From assembly GCA_001604035.1 (NCBI GenBank), contig LVAK01000142.1:1-34461 (forward strand): a DNA stretch of 34,461 bases. The letters run 5' to 3'. A program made the position numbers and the translations under genes. Every line of letters begins with the position of its first letter. Position 1 is the stretch's first letter. Positions 1-8,814 of the stretch are shown here, one piece after another. The stretch comes from Clostridiales bacterium Firm_05. GTDB taxonomy: Bacteria; Bacillota; Clostridia; Oscillospirales; Ruminococcaceae. The notes below the pieces were generated by a model. It was not told the origin of the DNA. It ran no database searches and was given only the letters and a program-made list of their open reading frames with translations.

Positions 1-643
1 CCTTTTCCAGCAGGGTTTTTCCGGTTGATGCATTGATAAGGCAGGCATGCTTTGCGTAAAGGTAATTCCCGTTCAGCTTTTCCGGATGGCTGTCGTCAAA
101 ACAGATCGGCGCCTCAAATCCATATACGCTCAGGTCTTCCATCAGCAGGGTGTATTCATCCGGTGTCAGTTTTCCGTCCGCCTTTATCTTCTCCGGAACC
201 TGCTTTTCCATCGCTTCTTCAAATGCCCTCACCGCAGTTTCCGTGTTCGCGCCGTATTTTCCGTCAGCGCTGTCCTGCAGGAGGCTCAGGCCTGTCAGCT
301 GCCTTTGGGCTTCCTTTACCCGGCTGCCCCAGCTTCCGATCCGCAGGGTCCGCAGCAGGTCGGTGTTTTCCGCCTGCATGATCAGGGAAACGGTTTCCGA
401 ATCCGGAGACCCTGAAGGCTGTACATCATATCCGTTTTCCTGCAGGGCTGTCTGAGCCAGCATAATTGCCGCGGAAGTTTTCTTCCCGACAATTCCGTCT
501 GCGGTCCCGATCTCGTATCCCAGCGAGATCAGACGCTCCTGCAGGGCTTTTATGTCTGTTCTGTCCGCAGAAGCAGGCAGAACAAAGCCAAGCAGGCATA
601 CAGCCAGCACAGTGCACAGCACTCTCCGAACCTGTACTCTCAT
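1..643 (-). CDS. Partial secreted peptidoglycan-binding repeat protein, probably D-Ala-D-Ala carboxypeptidase (S11) N-terminal part; host flank
   Basis: Reverse-strand reading MRVQVRRVLCTVLAVCLLGFVLPASADRTDIKALQERLISLGYEIGTADGIVGKKTSAAIMLAQ... runs open off the left edge. Signal peptide, two PG_binding_1-like repeats, then YLYAKHACLINASTGKTLLEKG, which resembles an S11 carboxypeptidase start. Confidence 0.75.
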   Translation of the reverse strand, partial: MRVQVRRVLCTVLAVCLLGFVLPASADRTDIKALQERLISLGYEIGTADGIVGKKTSAAIMLAQTALQENGYDVQPSGSPDSETVSLIMQAENTDLLRTLRIGSWGSRVKEAQRQLTGLSLLQDSADGKYGANTETAVRAFEEAMEKQVPEKIKADGKLTPDEYTLLMEDLSVYGFEAPICFDDSHPEKLNGNYLYAKHACLINASTGKTLLEK

Positions 644-730
644 ACCCCTGCCTCCTTCATACTGCCGGTACCCATCTGCCTATATAACGATGGAACCACC
701 CATCTTCTTTCACAAGTGCAATTCGGGAAT

Positions 731-760
731 AAAAAACCGCTGAAGCATATGCTTCAGCGG
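731..760 (-). terminator. Rho-independent terminator downstream of the tRNA-Ser 3' end
   Basis: 24-bp palindrome CCGCTGAAGCATATGCTTCAGCGG followed on the minus strand by TTTTTT. Confidence 0.85.
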
Positions 761-766
761 AATAAG

Positions 767-824
767 CGGAGAAGCCGGGATTTGAACCCGGGCTGCCATC
801 ACTGACACTACTCCCTTAGCAGGG
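767..824 (-). other. 3' portion of tRNA-Ser(GCU): probable att site junction
   Basis: Minus strand CCCTGCTAAGGGAGTA...GGGTTCAAATCCCGGCTTCTCCG matches the tRNA-Ser anticodon loop (CTGCTAA), T-arm and acceptor 3' strand. The 5' half (GGAGAAG + D-arm) is absent and homology stops inside the anticodon stem, next to the integrase. Confidence 0.8.
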
Positions 825-891
825 TGAACACAGATGCAGTAATAGCAACGGTTCCGGCGGACAATGTCAGCAGTACGTCAGCAGTGGAAAG

Positions 892-1977
892 TCACCCGGT
901 AATCGGCTGTTCGTCAGCATTCGGCCGGTCGATTTGATTTACGCCCGCAATTGCGTCCGATGTCTGCGGATGCGCATAACGATCCAGCATCCGGATCGTC
1001 GACCACCGCATGATCTTTCGGATTGTCTGCGGAGCAACGTTACTGTCCACGGCCAGCGCGGTTGCCGTGGTATGCCGGCAGGAATATGGCGGAAGTTTCC
1101 GGCAGCCGGTTTCTTCCAGAACGGCATAGTAGTCTTCGTACCATGCCTTTTCGTTTCGCTTCCAAATGTATCCGGACGGCATCGCATGATCCATGAGATC
1201 CTGGACCACCGGCAGAATGCAGTCTGCCAGCACGATCGGTGTGCGTTTCCGGATCTTCGTCTTCAGTCCGGCGCGAATGATCGTGCGGTTTTCCAGGCTG
1301 ATGTACTCAGTCTTCAGCAGCATTGCTTCTCCCGGCATCATGCCGGTATAGATCATCAGGAGATGAGCTGCAGCGCGCCTGTCACCGTCATCGTACGCCT
1401 TCCAGATCTTCTTCTGTTCTTCCTTATCGAATGGTATCTGTTCCTTCTCTTCATGCTCCGGCAGGGAAATGAACGACGGCAGTTCCCGGGATGCAAACCG
1501 ATCAGCTGCTGCCAGCTCGAACAGATTGGACAGGAGTGTCTTGCAGTCTTTGGCAGTATCAAACGTGCGGCATGCCTCACCGACGATCCTCTGCAGCAGA
1601 TCCACAGTGATCACGTCGACGCGGACATCGTGAATAGGTTTCAGTTTTTTCCAGGCCGTCCTGTAGGCGGATTGTTTTCCCCTGGATATCTTCAACATGT
1701 TGCCTTCCGAGTATGTCTTCCAGTACTCAGACAGGCGCGGCGCTTCGGCCGGTTTTTCATATCCGCCGGCCAGCAGGGTAGGACAGTATGCAATTGCATC
1801 CTTCTTGGTTGTGAACCCGGCCTTCGTACGCCGGATCGGTTTCTTTGGTTTGGACGGATCCTCCGGGAGAATCCACCCGACCGTGACACACGCAGTCCAT
1901 GTTGGGCCACGCTTGTAAGCACAGCCCATACCGTTTCCGCGTGTCTTTGGCCTGGGCTTGCGCTTTTCATCACTCAT
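892..1977 (-). CDS. int: Tyrosine-family site-specific recombinase (phage integrase)
   Basis: C-terminal motif PYSCRHTTATALAVDSNVAPQTIRKIMRWSTIRMLDRYAHP (R-H-x-x-H/Y). Start placed at MSDEKRKPR after a GGAGG; the ORF track extends to 2022. Confidence 0.93.
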   Translation of the reverse strand: MSDEKRKPRPKTRGNGMGCAYKRGPTWTACVTVGWILPEDPSKPKKPIRRTKAGFTTKKDAIAYCPTLLAGGYEKPAEAPRLSEYWKTYSEGNMLKISRGKQSAYRTAWKKLKPIHDVRVDVITVDLLQRIVGEACRTFDTAKDCKTLLSNLFELAAADRFASRELPSFISLPEHEEKEQIPFDKEEQKKIWKAYDDGDRRAAAHLLMIYTGMMPGEAMLLKTEYISLENRTIIRAGLKTKIRKRTPIVLADCILPVVQDLMDHAMPSGYIWKRNEKAWYEDYYAVLEETGCRKLPPYSCRHTTATALAVDSNVAPQTIRKIMRWSTIRMLDRYAHPQTSDAIAGVNQIDRPNADEQPITG

Positions 1978-2365
1978 TGGACACGGCCTCCGTCGAGATG
2001 GCGTCGATAACGGACATGACAACGTTCAGCTGACGTTCATCAAAGTACTTCATCTTCTGGATTGCGGCACTAATGTTCGGATTTTGCCGTACTGCGTCAA
2101 TTACCTTCAAGGTGACATCCTCGTCCATGTCGGATGTCTCAATAGGTAGAAGGGAAGATACGGGCACTTTGAATGACCGCGCGATTTGGAATACCGTGCC
2201 GAGCTCAGGTTCGCGTGTGCCGAGTTCCCATGCGGAGATCGCAGCCTGCGTGGCGCCTACAGCCTCAGCAAATTTCAGCTGTGAGTAACCCCTGGACTGG
2301 CGAAGATTCCGCAGGTTCGCGCCCAGGATTTTTCGGACGCGTTCGTTTTCAATGGAATCCAACAT
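1970..2365 (-). CDS. CI-like HTH transcriptional repressor
   Basis: LRNLRQSRGYSQLKFAEAVGATQAAISAWELGTREPELGTVFQIARSFKVPVSSLL: Cro/C1-type HTH. Divergent from the Cro-like gene. Confidence 0.88.
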   Translation of the reverse strand: MLDSIENERVRKILGANLRNLRQSRGYSQLKFAEAVGATQAAISAWELGTREPELGTVFQIARSFKVPVSSLLPIETSDMDEDVTLKVIDAVRQNPNISAAIQKMKYFDERQLNVVMSVIDAISTEAVSNE

Positions 2366-2384
2366 CTTTTATCACCTCCGCAAG

Positions 2385-2498
2385 TAGAATAACACGGAAC
2401 GTTGTAAAATACAATAGTTTTGTAACAAAAAGTTAATCATTTTCCGATTGACATCACAACGTTGCGTTGTAAAATAGACTGTGAAAGGAGGACGTGCT
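2385..2498. promoter_or_regulatory. Divergent repressor/cro promoter-operator region
   Basis: Rightward promoter TTGACA-16 nt-TAAAAT at about 2448-2476, with palindrome ACAACG-TTG-CGTTGT filling the spacer. A related half-palindromic site AACACG-GAA-CGTTGT lies at 2391-2405 in the leftward promoter spacer. Confidence 0.75.
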
Positions 2499-2711
2499 AT
2501 GGAGAACAGAATAGTCGATCCGGTGAGAATCGGAGACAGACTGCGGGCGCTGCGCGGCACGAGATCCATTGCGGTGGTTTCCAAAGCAACCGGTCTTTCG
2601 CAGGCCAGAATCGGAAACTATGAGCATGGGATCCGCGTACCGACAGACGAAGCTAAAGTTCTGCTTGCCAATTTCTATTGCACGAGTGTTCAGAAGATTT
2701 TTTTTACTTAA
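2499..2711 (+). CDS. Cro-like HTH protein
   Basis: MENRIVDPVRIGDRLRALRGTRSIAVVSKATGLSQARIGNYEHGIRVPTDEAKVLLANFY; RBS AAAGGAGG upstream. Confidence 0.8.
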   Translation: MENRIVDPVRIGDRLRALRGTRSIAVVSKATGLSQARIGNYEHGIRVPTDEAKVLLANFYCTSVQKIFFT

Positions 2712-2755
2712 CCAAACAACGAAACGTAGTGAGCTAATAGGAAAGGAAGTAGAAC

Positions 2756-3121
2756 ATGAACGGAATCAGGGATGCGCTTGTAAGACTTCTTCGGGTCTAT
2801 GACAGAGAAGTTGCACTGGACAAGGCTGTGCGTGGGATCGGAAGCGCAGACAACTACCACTTCAACAACTGGTCGGAGATCGTTGACGCGATCAACTACA
2901 TGATTACCGGCGGAACGCAGGATGACATGATGGATTCTGCGGTTTACAGGATCATAAAATCATCCATCGCATCCGAACGGAAAGTCGAGCTGCTGATGGC
3001 CGAGTATAAGAATGCGAACCGGGTGGTTATGTGTGCGCCGAACCTCATGGATCGTCAGGAAATCATCGCAATGGCACGTGAGAACGGGGGATATATTCCG
3101 CCGGAAGCGAGGCAGTCATGA
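2756..3121 (+). CDS. Hypothetical protein
   Basis: Uninterrupted ORF with RBS AGGAAG; overlaps the next gene by 4 nt. Confidence 0.7.
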   Translation: MNGIRDALVRLLRVYDREVALDKAVRGIGSADNYHFNNWSEIVDAINYMITGGTQDDMMDSAVYRIIKSSIASERKVELLMAEYKNANRVVMCAPNLMDRQEIIAMARENGGYIPPEARQS

Positions 3122-3357
3122 CCCTGAAAGAGATTGAGGATATGACATGCAACACGCTGACCGTGAAGCAGGTTGCAGAATTCCTTGGAAAGGATCCGCA
3201 GGTGATCCGCGACCAGGCGGAACGGGAACCGAAGTATCTTGGTTTCCCGATCTGCAAGGCCGGGCATAGCTACTGTATTCCGCGAATTGGATTCATCACT
3301 TGGGTTAAGGGACTTACACCGATCGTCGCTTATGCGCAGACAGGAGGCTGGACATGA
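3118..3357 (+). CDS. Small HTH/excisionase-like protein
   Basis: NTLTVKQVAEFLGKDPQVIRDQAEREPKYLGFPICKAGHSYCIPRIGFITWVKG resembles helix-turn-helix excisionase-type proteins. Confidence 0.55.
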   Translation: MTLKEIEDMTCNTLTVKQVAEFLGKDPQVIRDQAEREPKYLGFPICKAGHSYCIPRIGFITWVKGLTPIVAYAQTGGWT

Positions 3358-3884
3358 AGGGCTTTTTCGACACGGAAGCATGGAAATGGATCAAACTGGT
3401 GCTTGAGATCGCGGCGATGGTGCTTTTCGCTATTGCGTTTATCGCCGTATACGATTTCGTCATGTCGCCCGCTCATGCGGAAGACAACACGGCATACGCC
3501 ATCTGCGTAAAGGACGACGTGGTCAATGTTCGGGCCACGCCGAAGACGAGAGGCGAATGGATCGGTTACCTGAACCCGGGCGATGAAGTCCACCTTGATG
3601 GAAGAAAACGCAATGGATTCGTCCACTGCGTCGATATGAACACTGAGTCTGGTGAAGGATGGGTGTTCGCAGGGTACCTGGTCAGTGACTGTCCGGAGCT
3701 GGTGGACTGTGATGCGGTGATCGTCAGCAACGGCAGGTTGGCTGCACGGAAGTACGTTAACGGTGACCGGCTGAAATGGCTGAAACCGAACGTAAGTCTC
3801 CACGTGTACTACATGGCAGGTGACTGGTGCTCAACAAATTGCGGGTATGTTCAAACGAAGTATTTGGAAATGGAGGATGATTAA
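3354..3884 (+). CDS. Membrane-anchored protein with SH3b-like domains
   Basis: N-terminal hydrophobic segment followed by KDDVVNVRATPKTRGEWIGYLNPGDEV...GWVFAGYL, typical of bacterial SH3. Confidence 0.65.
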   Translation: MKGFFDTEAWKWIKLVLEIAAMVLFAIAFIAVYDFVMSPAHAEDNTAYAICVKDDVVNVRATPKTRGEWIGYLNPGDEVHLDGRKRNGFVHCVDMNTESGEGWVFAGYLVSDCPELVDCDAVIVSNGRLAARKYVNGDRLKWLKPNVSLHVYYMAGDWCSTNCGYVQTKYLEMEDD

Positions 3885-4124
3885 ATGCCCGAGAGACAGC
3901 AGTATTTCAAAGAATGCCGTCGTTGCCACCGGCAGATATTGATGACATTCAACCCCAGCAAGGGGCAGTGGATTGCGTGCGACCCTGAGATCCGGCGGTA
4001 CCGGAGAACGGAAGACGGCCCGGAAACGTTCGTCACGCCGGAAGGCGAAGTATGCAAAGGCGAGCGTGCCTTCGACGGTGAGTACGGGTACCGGCGGCAC
4101 AGAAAGGACTGTGGCAGCCGATGA
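3885..4124 (+). CDS. Small Cys-containing hypothetical protein
   Basis: MPERQQYFKECRRCHRQILMTFNPSKGQWIACDP...; contiguous operon ORF. Confidence 0.6.
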   Translation: MPERQQYFKECRRCHRQILMTFNPSKGQWIACDPEIRRYRRTEDGPETFVTPEGEVCKGERAFDGEYGYRRHRKDCGSR

Positions 4125-4621
4125 CGAGAGCGCAATTGATAACACCGTCCAGGGAAGACGCGATCCGCCTGACACGTACCGAGAAGATCGCAATGATGTG
4201 GCTATACCAAGCCTCAACGGTGCTGTGCGAGATGCAGGACGGTCTGTCCGACGAACGGATCGACATGGTAGAAAACGGCCGCGAACGGATGGCAAAACTG
4301 GCAGCAGAGGTGGAACAACTGGTCGATGACCTGCGCGTGACCATCCCGGAAAACCAGCGGATGAACATCCATAATACGTCGATGGACTGCGAAATGAGAC
4401 TGACCCCGAAGGCAACTCCGTCTTCTGTGTCCGTGGTGATCCAGAAGGAGGAGTTCCGGAGCTTGGTCGACTTTGCCAGGGTCCAGTGCCTGCAGTGTGC
4501 AGAGACTGATACGGAGTGCGAGAAGTGCGAACTGTACAAGCTGCTGACGGTAATCCTTCCGTTGGACGACTACCACAGCACTTACCTGTGCCCGTACAAC
4601 CTGGGAGAGTGGAAGAACTGA
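4121..4621 (+). CDS. Hypothetical protein
   Basis: 166 aa ORF overlapping its neighbours by 4 nt/1 nt; C-terminal CLQCAETDTECEKC. Confidence 0.65.
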   Translation: MTRAQLITPSREDAIRLTRTEKIAMMWLYQASTVLCEMQDGLSDERIDMVENGRERMAKLAAEVEQLVDDLRVTIPENQRMNIHNTSMDCEMRLTPKATPSSVSVVIQKEEFRSLVDFARVQCLQCAETDTECEKCELYKLLTVILPLDDYHSTYLCPYNLGEWKN

Positions 4622-4830
4622 TGGCAGAGAAGATTGTAAGACAGTACCGGCGTTGCCACTGCTCTACGTGCAACATCCACTCGGAGACATGCCACTCCAG
4701 GTGCAAGGATTACCTGCGCTGGAAGGCCGAGGAAGACGAGGTAAAGAATAGGATCCGCGAGGAGCGCGAACGTCGCCGCACGCTGAGTGAGGCCGGGCAG
4801 AAGTACATCCATCGGCAGATGCGTAAGTAA
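4621..4830 (+). CDS. Small Cys-rich protein
   Basis: MAEKIVRQYRRCHCSTCNIHSETCHSRCKDYLRWKAEEDEVKNRIREERERRR; stop/start overlap with the previous gene. Confidence 0.6.
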   Translation: MAEKIVRQYRRCHCSTCNIHSETCHSRCKDYLRWKAEEDEVKNRIREERERRRTLSEAGQKYIHRQMRK

Positions 4831-5017
4831 AAGCTTCGTGGAAGGACATACGCGGAGCTTTATCCCAGGCGTCGGGTATAACCCGGGACCTGTCCTATCC
4901 AGCAGGTTGTTTCCTCAATAAGGCGCAGGTGCTTTGATGGCTTCTCCCTGCGCGGGATGGAAAGGAAACTACAGCCTCCCGGTTGGGGATAGCCGGGATC
5001 AAAAAATCCCCACTTAT

Positions 5018-5032
5018 ACTACGAATCGTAGT
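5018..5032. promoter_or_regulatory. Operator-like 15-bp palindrome ACTACG-AAT-CGTAGT
   Basis: Perfect 6-bp arms with a 3-nt centre; same family as the site in the CI/Cro region. Confidence 0.6.
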
Positions 5033-5062
5033 GACTTCACATACAAAGGAGGTAGATCTGGA

Positions 5063-5284
5063 ATGCGGGTGACCCTCGTCTGTGGGCAGTTCGTTGCGGA
5101 AGGAACATATGCTGAGTGTGCATCGTGGGCCTATTCCATGATTGATATGGATCGACAGTACCACGAGCAGCTCCTGAAGAAGGAAGCCCAAGAGGAAACC
5201 CGTAGAGTTGCTGAGCTTTTGAACAAACCTATTTCTGAACTGATGCAAGACGAAAACAAGGAGGATGACGAGTCTCATGAATGA
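5063..5284 (+). CDS. Hypothetical protein
   Basis: MRVTLVCGQFVAEGTYAECASWAYSMIDMDRQYHEQLLKKEAQEETRRVAELLNKPISEL; RBS AAAGGAGG. Confidence 0.65.
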   Translation: MRVTLVCGQFVAEGTYAECASWAYSMIDMDRQYHEQLLKKEAQEETRRVAELLNKPISELMQDENKEDDESHE

Positions 5285-6095
5285 GAGAGAGTACAACGAG
5301 GCCGAAGGGATTCGGAGATCGGATCTCTGGAAGATGGAAGAGAGCCCGGAGAGGTTCAAGTACTTCCTGGACAATCCGCCGGAACAGACGCCGGCCATGG
5401 CATTCGGATCTGCTGTGCACACACTGTTTCTGGAAACTCGAAAGATGTGGGATGAGTACGCGGTTGCCCCGCAGGTTGATCGGCGCACGAAGGACGGCCG
5501 AGCCGCGTACGAAGAATTCTGCCGGGAGAACGAAGGAAAACAGATCATCAGTCAGGATGACTATGATGTCATGTATGAAATGTTCTCCGCGGTTAAGAAA
5601 TGCCCGCTGGCAAAAAAACTGATCTTCGGCAAAGGTCAGGCTGAGGTTCCGATCTTCTGGACAGACAAGGCCACCGGCGAGAAGTGCAAGGCCAGGATGG
5701 ACCGCATTGTGACGTACCGCCGGAAGAAGTACATCGTGGACTACAAGACCACGCTGGCGGCAGATACGTTCAGGTTCAACACCGAGATTTGGAAGCGCGG
5801 ATACTTCATGCAGGCAGGCATGTATGCAGAAGGGCTGAAGACTGCGCTGAAAAAGCGGAAACTGCCCGGATTCCTGTTCGTGGCCCAGGAAAAGAAACCG
5901 CCTTACAGCGTGAATGTGATCGAGGTCAGCGAGGAAGTGATGAACGCTGGAATCGCAAAGTTCCACTCCCTGCTGGAGAAGTACCATGCGTGCAATGCCA
6001 TCGATGAATGGCCCGGATACGTACAGGACAATATTCCGAACGATTCATTTGTTCCAGGTTGGATGATGAGCGAAATGGAGGATGAGTTTGAATGA
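5277..6095 (+). CDS. RecE/YqaJ-like PD-(D/E)XK exonuclease
   Basis: FGSAVHTLFLE ... CKARMDRIV ... KYIVDYKTT: G-x-x-x-H, D and D-x-K core of phage recombination nucleases. Confidence 0.75.
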   Translation: MNEREYNEAEGIRRSDLWKMEESPERFKYFLDNPPEQTPAMAFGSAVHTLFLETRKMWDEYAVAPQVDRRTKDGRAAYEEFCRENEGKQIISQDDYDVMYEMFSAVKKCPLAKKLIFGKGQAEVPIFWTDKATGEKCKARMDRIVTYRRKKYIVDYKTTLAADTFRFNTEIWKRGYFMQAGMYAEGLKTALKKRKLPGFLFVAQEKKPPYSVNVIEVSEEVMNAGIAKFHSLLEKYHACNAIDEWPGYVQDNIPNDSFVPGWMMSEMEDEFE

Positions 6096-6742
6096 GAAAG
6101 CGCAAGATCCGTGAAGTGTCCGACGAACAGCTCCAGCTCATTCTGGACATGCATGCAAAATTCCCGAACATGACATGCGCCGAGATCATTTCATACTCGC
6201 AAATCCCGGTATCGCCAGGCTTTATCAGCTGTGTGATCAAACGTGGAAGCGTTGAAGCATACAACGAGTACAAGGCAACAAAGAGGGTCCAGGCGAAAGA
6301 GCGCGCCGCAAAAAAGAAGGAACAGGCCATCAAAAATGAAGAACCGCGCGTTGAAGAAGAGGAGAAAGATTCCATCTCGGCAGCACCGCCTATTGGGCCA
6401 ACCGACGATCAGTCACTTCTTCTTCGGATCTGTAAAGCACTCGAGTCCATTGTGTGGTCACAGAAAGAAATTCTCCGTGAAATCAGGATGCCTGATTCTG
6501 CAAAGAACGATTTCGTGAGGACGACCGGCGAACAGATTGTGAACATCGGCATGAACATGGGATCCATTAAGAAAAAGTTTTCGGAATATGAGCTGAAATC
6601 CGAAACGTACATGTGCTCCATGGACATGTGGATGCATGAAGTCGCCAGCGGTGTAAACATGGCAAACGAAGGCATCAAGAAAATGAATGAGCTTTGGGAA
6701 ACACCTGAACCTGAAACAGTACAAGGAGGAACAACAGAATGA
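6092..6742 (+). CDS. Hypothetical protein with charged linker
   Basis: 216 aa ORF between the nuclease and SSB modules. Confidence 0.65.
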   Translation: MRKRKIREVSDEQLQLILDMHAKFPNMTCAEIISYSQIPVSPGFISCVIKRGSVEAYNEYKATKRVQAKERAAKKKEQAIKNEEPRVEEEEKDSISAAPPIGPTDDQSLLLRICKALESIVWSQKEILREIRMPDSAKNDFVRTTGEQIVNIGMNMGSIKKKFSEYELKSETYMCSMDMWMHEVASGVNMANEGIKKMNELWETPEPETVQGGTTE

Positions 6743-7374
6743 TTACCAAGGAACTGCAGAACATGAGGCCCCTGAAGGGCGACGAGAAGCTGGAACGCGA
6801 CAGCGAGTACATGGGCGCCGATGATATCGACCCCAACGTTGAGCCGATCCTGACCATCAAGAACCTGTACCGCGGAAAGATCACCCTGTCCCGCGGAAAG
6901 GAAGTCAAGAACGTGCTGACATTCGTCGAAGAGACCGTGCCCGGGATCGTTGAGGTCCGCCCGCTGATCGTGAACAGCGGTAACCGGCAGGTGCTGAAGA
7001 AGCTGTTTGGCCAGGTTACGGCCAATGCCCTGGAAGGAAAGAAGATCCAGCTGTGGATCGAGCACGGCGTCCGGAACCCCGCGAAGAACGAACTGACGGA
7101 CGGGATCCGGATCAAGGACAAGAAACCGGCAGCCGGCAAGACTACGACAGCTGCTGCACCGAAGTGCGCAGACTGCGGGAAGGACATCACAGGATCCGGC
7201 AGCTTCACGGCCGAGCAGATCGCTGCCGGCAGCATGAAGAAGTATGGCCGGCAGCTGTGCGTGGAGTGTGGGCAGAAGGCCAAGGCTGCAATGGAAGCAC
7301 AGGAAAAGACTGCCCAGGAGAACGATGCTCCTGCCGATGACCTGGCTGCCCAGCTTGCAGCTGCTGCTGAATAA
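6739..7374 (+). CDS. Phage protein of the recombination module with C-terminal zinc-ribbon-like segment
   Basis: Contains KCADCGKD...LCVECGQK; adjacent to ssb. Confidence 0.6.
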   Translation: MITKELQNMRPLKGDEKLERDSEYMGADDIDPNVEPILTIKNLYRGKITLSRGKEVKNVLTFVEETVPGIVEVRPLIVNSGNRQVLKKLFGQVTANALEGKKIQLWIEHGVRNPAKNELTDGIRIKDKKPAAGKTTTAAAPKCADCGKDITGSGSFTAEQIAAGSMKKYGRQLCVECGQKAKAAMEAQEKTAQENDAPADDLAAQLAAAAE

Positions 7375-7387
7375 GGAGGAATGACAC

Positions 7388-7780
7388 ATGAACAAACTCA
7401 CGATTATCGGGAACCTCACCAAGGACCCTGAGTCCCATACCACGGCGGAAGGAAAGAGCGTATGCAACTTCTCAGTTGCCGTGAACCGGAAGAAAAAGAT
7501 CGACGGACAGCCTGAAGCAGATTTCTTCCGCGTTTCTGCCTGGGGAAAGCTCAGCGAACTGTGCTCCAAGTATCTGAACAAGGGCCGCAAGGTCTGCGTG
7601 GTCGGTCCGGTGAGTATCGATACCTACACCGCGCAGGACGGTACCACCAGGTCCAACCTGGAAGTGTACGCGGAGGAAGTTGAGTTCCTGAGCCCTGCCG
7701 GAAACAGTACACAGGCGCCTGCAGCTGATACGTCTGCCGGTGGGTTCACCGCTGTGGAGACCGGTGAACTGCCGTTCTGA
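7388..7780 (+). CDS. ssb: Single-stranded DNA-binding protein
   Basis: MNKLTIIGNLTKDPESHTTAEGKSVCNFSVAVNRK...FFRVSAWGKLSELCSKYLNKGRKVCVVGPVSIDTYTAQDGTTRSNLEVYAEEVEFL and acidic tail ELPF. Confidence 0.95.
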   Translation: MNKLTIIGNLTKDPESHTTAEGKSVCNFSVAVNRKKKIDGQPEADFFRVSAWGKLSELCSKYLNKGRKVCVVGPVSIDTYTAQDGTTRSNLEVYAEEVEFLSPAGNSTQAPAADTSAGGFTAVETGELPF

Positions 7781-7796
7781 GAAAGGAGAAACAGTA

Positions 7797-8021
7797 ATGC
7801 CTTTCAGTTTTACCACGAGCATGAAAACCGTGTGCGATGTTCAGAACAACGTGGACAAGGCAAAAGAACTTTGCAAGGTGATAAACGACAAGGTAACAAA
7901 CGAGTGCCACGGAGCTCTTGACTACTCAAAGTCCATTGAGCTCTGCATTAAGGATGCACTCGACGTAGTGCACGGTCTCGAGTTACTGGTTGATCGCCTG
8001 TTGAGCATTGAGCTCAAGTGA
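7797..8021 (+). CDS. Hypothetical protein
   Basis: MPFSFTTSMKTVCDVQNNVDKAKELCKVINDKV...; RBS GAAAGGAG. Confidence 0.6.
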   Translation: MPFSFTTSMKTVCDVQNNVDKAKELCKVINDKVTNECHGALDYSKSIELCIKDALDVVHGLELLVDRLLSIELK

Positions 8022-8027
8022 TTTCAA

Positions 8028-8171
8028 TGCGGGTGGCGGAATATGTAGACGCTGCGGCGTGAGTTCGTGCAAGAACCTAACCCCTGTGACATGAGCGCAA
8101 GCGGTGACTGTCGGTTAAAGGGTATCGAAAAGACACGAGTCATGTGAGGTGCAAATCCTCACCCCGCATTA
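8028..8171 (+). ncRNA. tRNA-like structured RNA (Leu-type D-arm and T-arm halves around a ~90-nt insert)
   Basis: AATGCGGG pairs with CCCGCATT. TGGCGGAATATGTAGACGC matches a Leu-type D-arm and GTGAGG-TGCAAAT-CCTCAC is T-arm-like. No canonical anticodon arm could be assigned. Confidence 0.5.
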
Positions 8172-8390
8172 CGATCAAATGTTAGCTTCCTTACACGCTT
8201 ACCGCACATAATTTTCGGAACTACGGTACGGAGGCATAACATAGGAGTTTACAGACATTCATGGCAGTGTGTCTGCCAGCCAGAGGGGATTGACTCCATA
8301 CTGGGCAGGAAGGACAGCCTACGGGCCACGCCGCCAACACTGCGGTCACTCTGCAATCCAGAAACCTCGCAAGACCTTCTGCATCACCGT

Positions 8391-8742
8391 GGGGGTGATT
8401 TGGTTTCGACAGGCTATGAATGGTACTGGAAACACGGGCATGATACCGCCTTACGGGTCAACAAAAAGAACTGACGAAGACAACATCTACGGCGAACTCA
8501 AGGCGGCTTAATTGCGCCTCGCTCCGAAACGACGGACCTGCCAGCCGGTAACCGTATGAGGATCAGAGAATGACTGGTTGATTGGCTTCGGGCCAGCTGC
8601 TCTTGTCCGTTCACAGTCCAACGAACGGACTGGTGGAACCGGATATCCCCTTGAGCGGCATCTCTATAAACTGCCTATCGTGTAAGAATTTCCAGTATTT
8701 GTCGTAGTTTGGACACGGGTTCGATCCCCGTCACCTCCACCA
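8391..8742 (+). ncRNA. ssrA: tmRNA (ssrA)
   Basis: 5' GGGGGTGATTTGGTTTCGACAGG and 3' GGACACGGGTTCGATCCCCGTCACCTCCACCA form the tRNA-like domain. P2 pairs AATGGTACTGGAAA with TTTCCAGTATTT. Tag ORF ...TDEDNIYGELKAA-TAA. Confidence 0.92.
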
Positions 8743-8814
8743 TTTTTACTCCGGATTAACGGGCGCATCAGAGAGTGCGACATCCGGAGACTATTTGAAG
8801 AGAGGAAGGAAAAA

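Noticed and set aside
767-824. Functional complete tRNA-Ser gene
   Set aside because: The 5' acceptor strand, D-arm and most of the anticodon 5' stem are missing; only the 3' part matches.
3831-4706. 291-aa minus-strand ORF
   Set aside because: Antisense to a tightly packed rightward operon with overlapping start/stop codons.
6409-7590. 393-aa minus-strand ORF across 6.4-7.6 kb
   Set aside because: Antisense to recognisable rightward genes including ssb; no support for translation.
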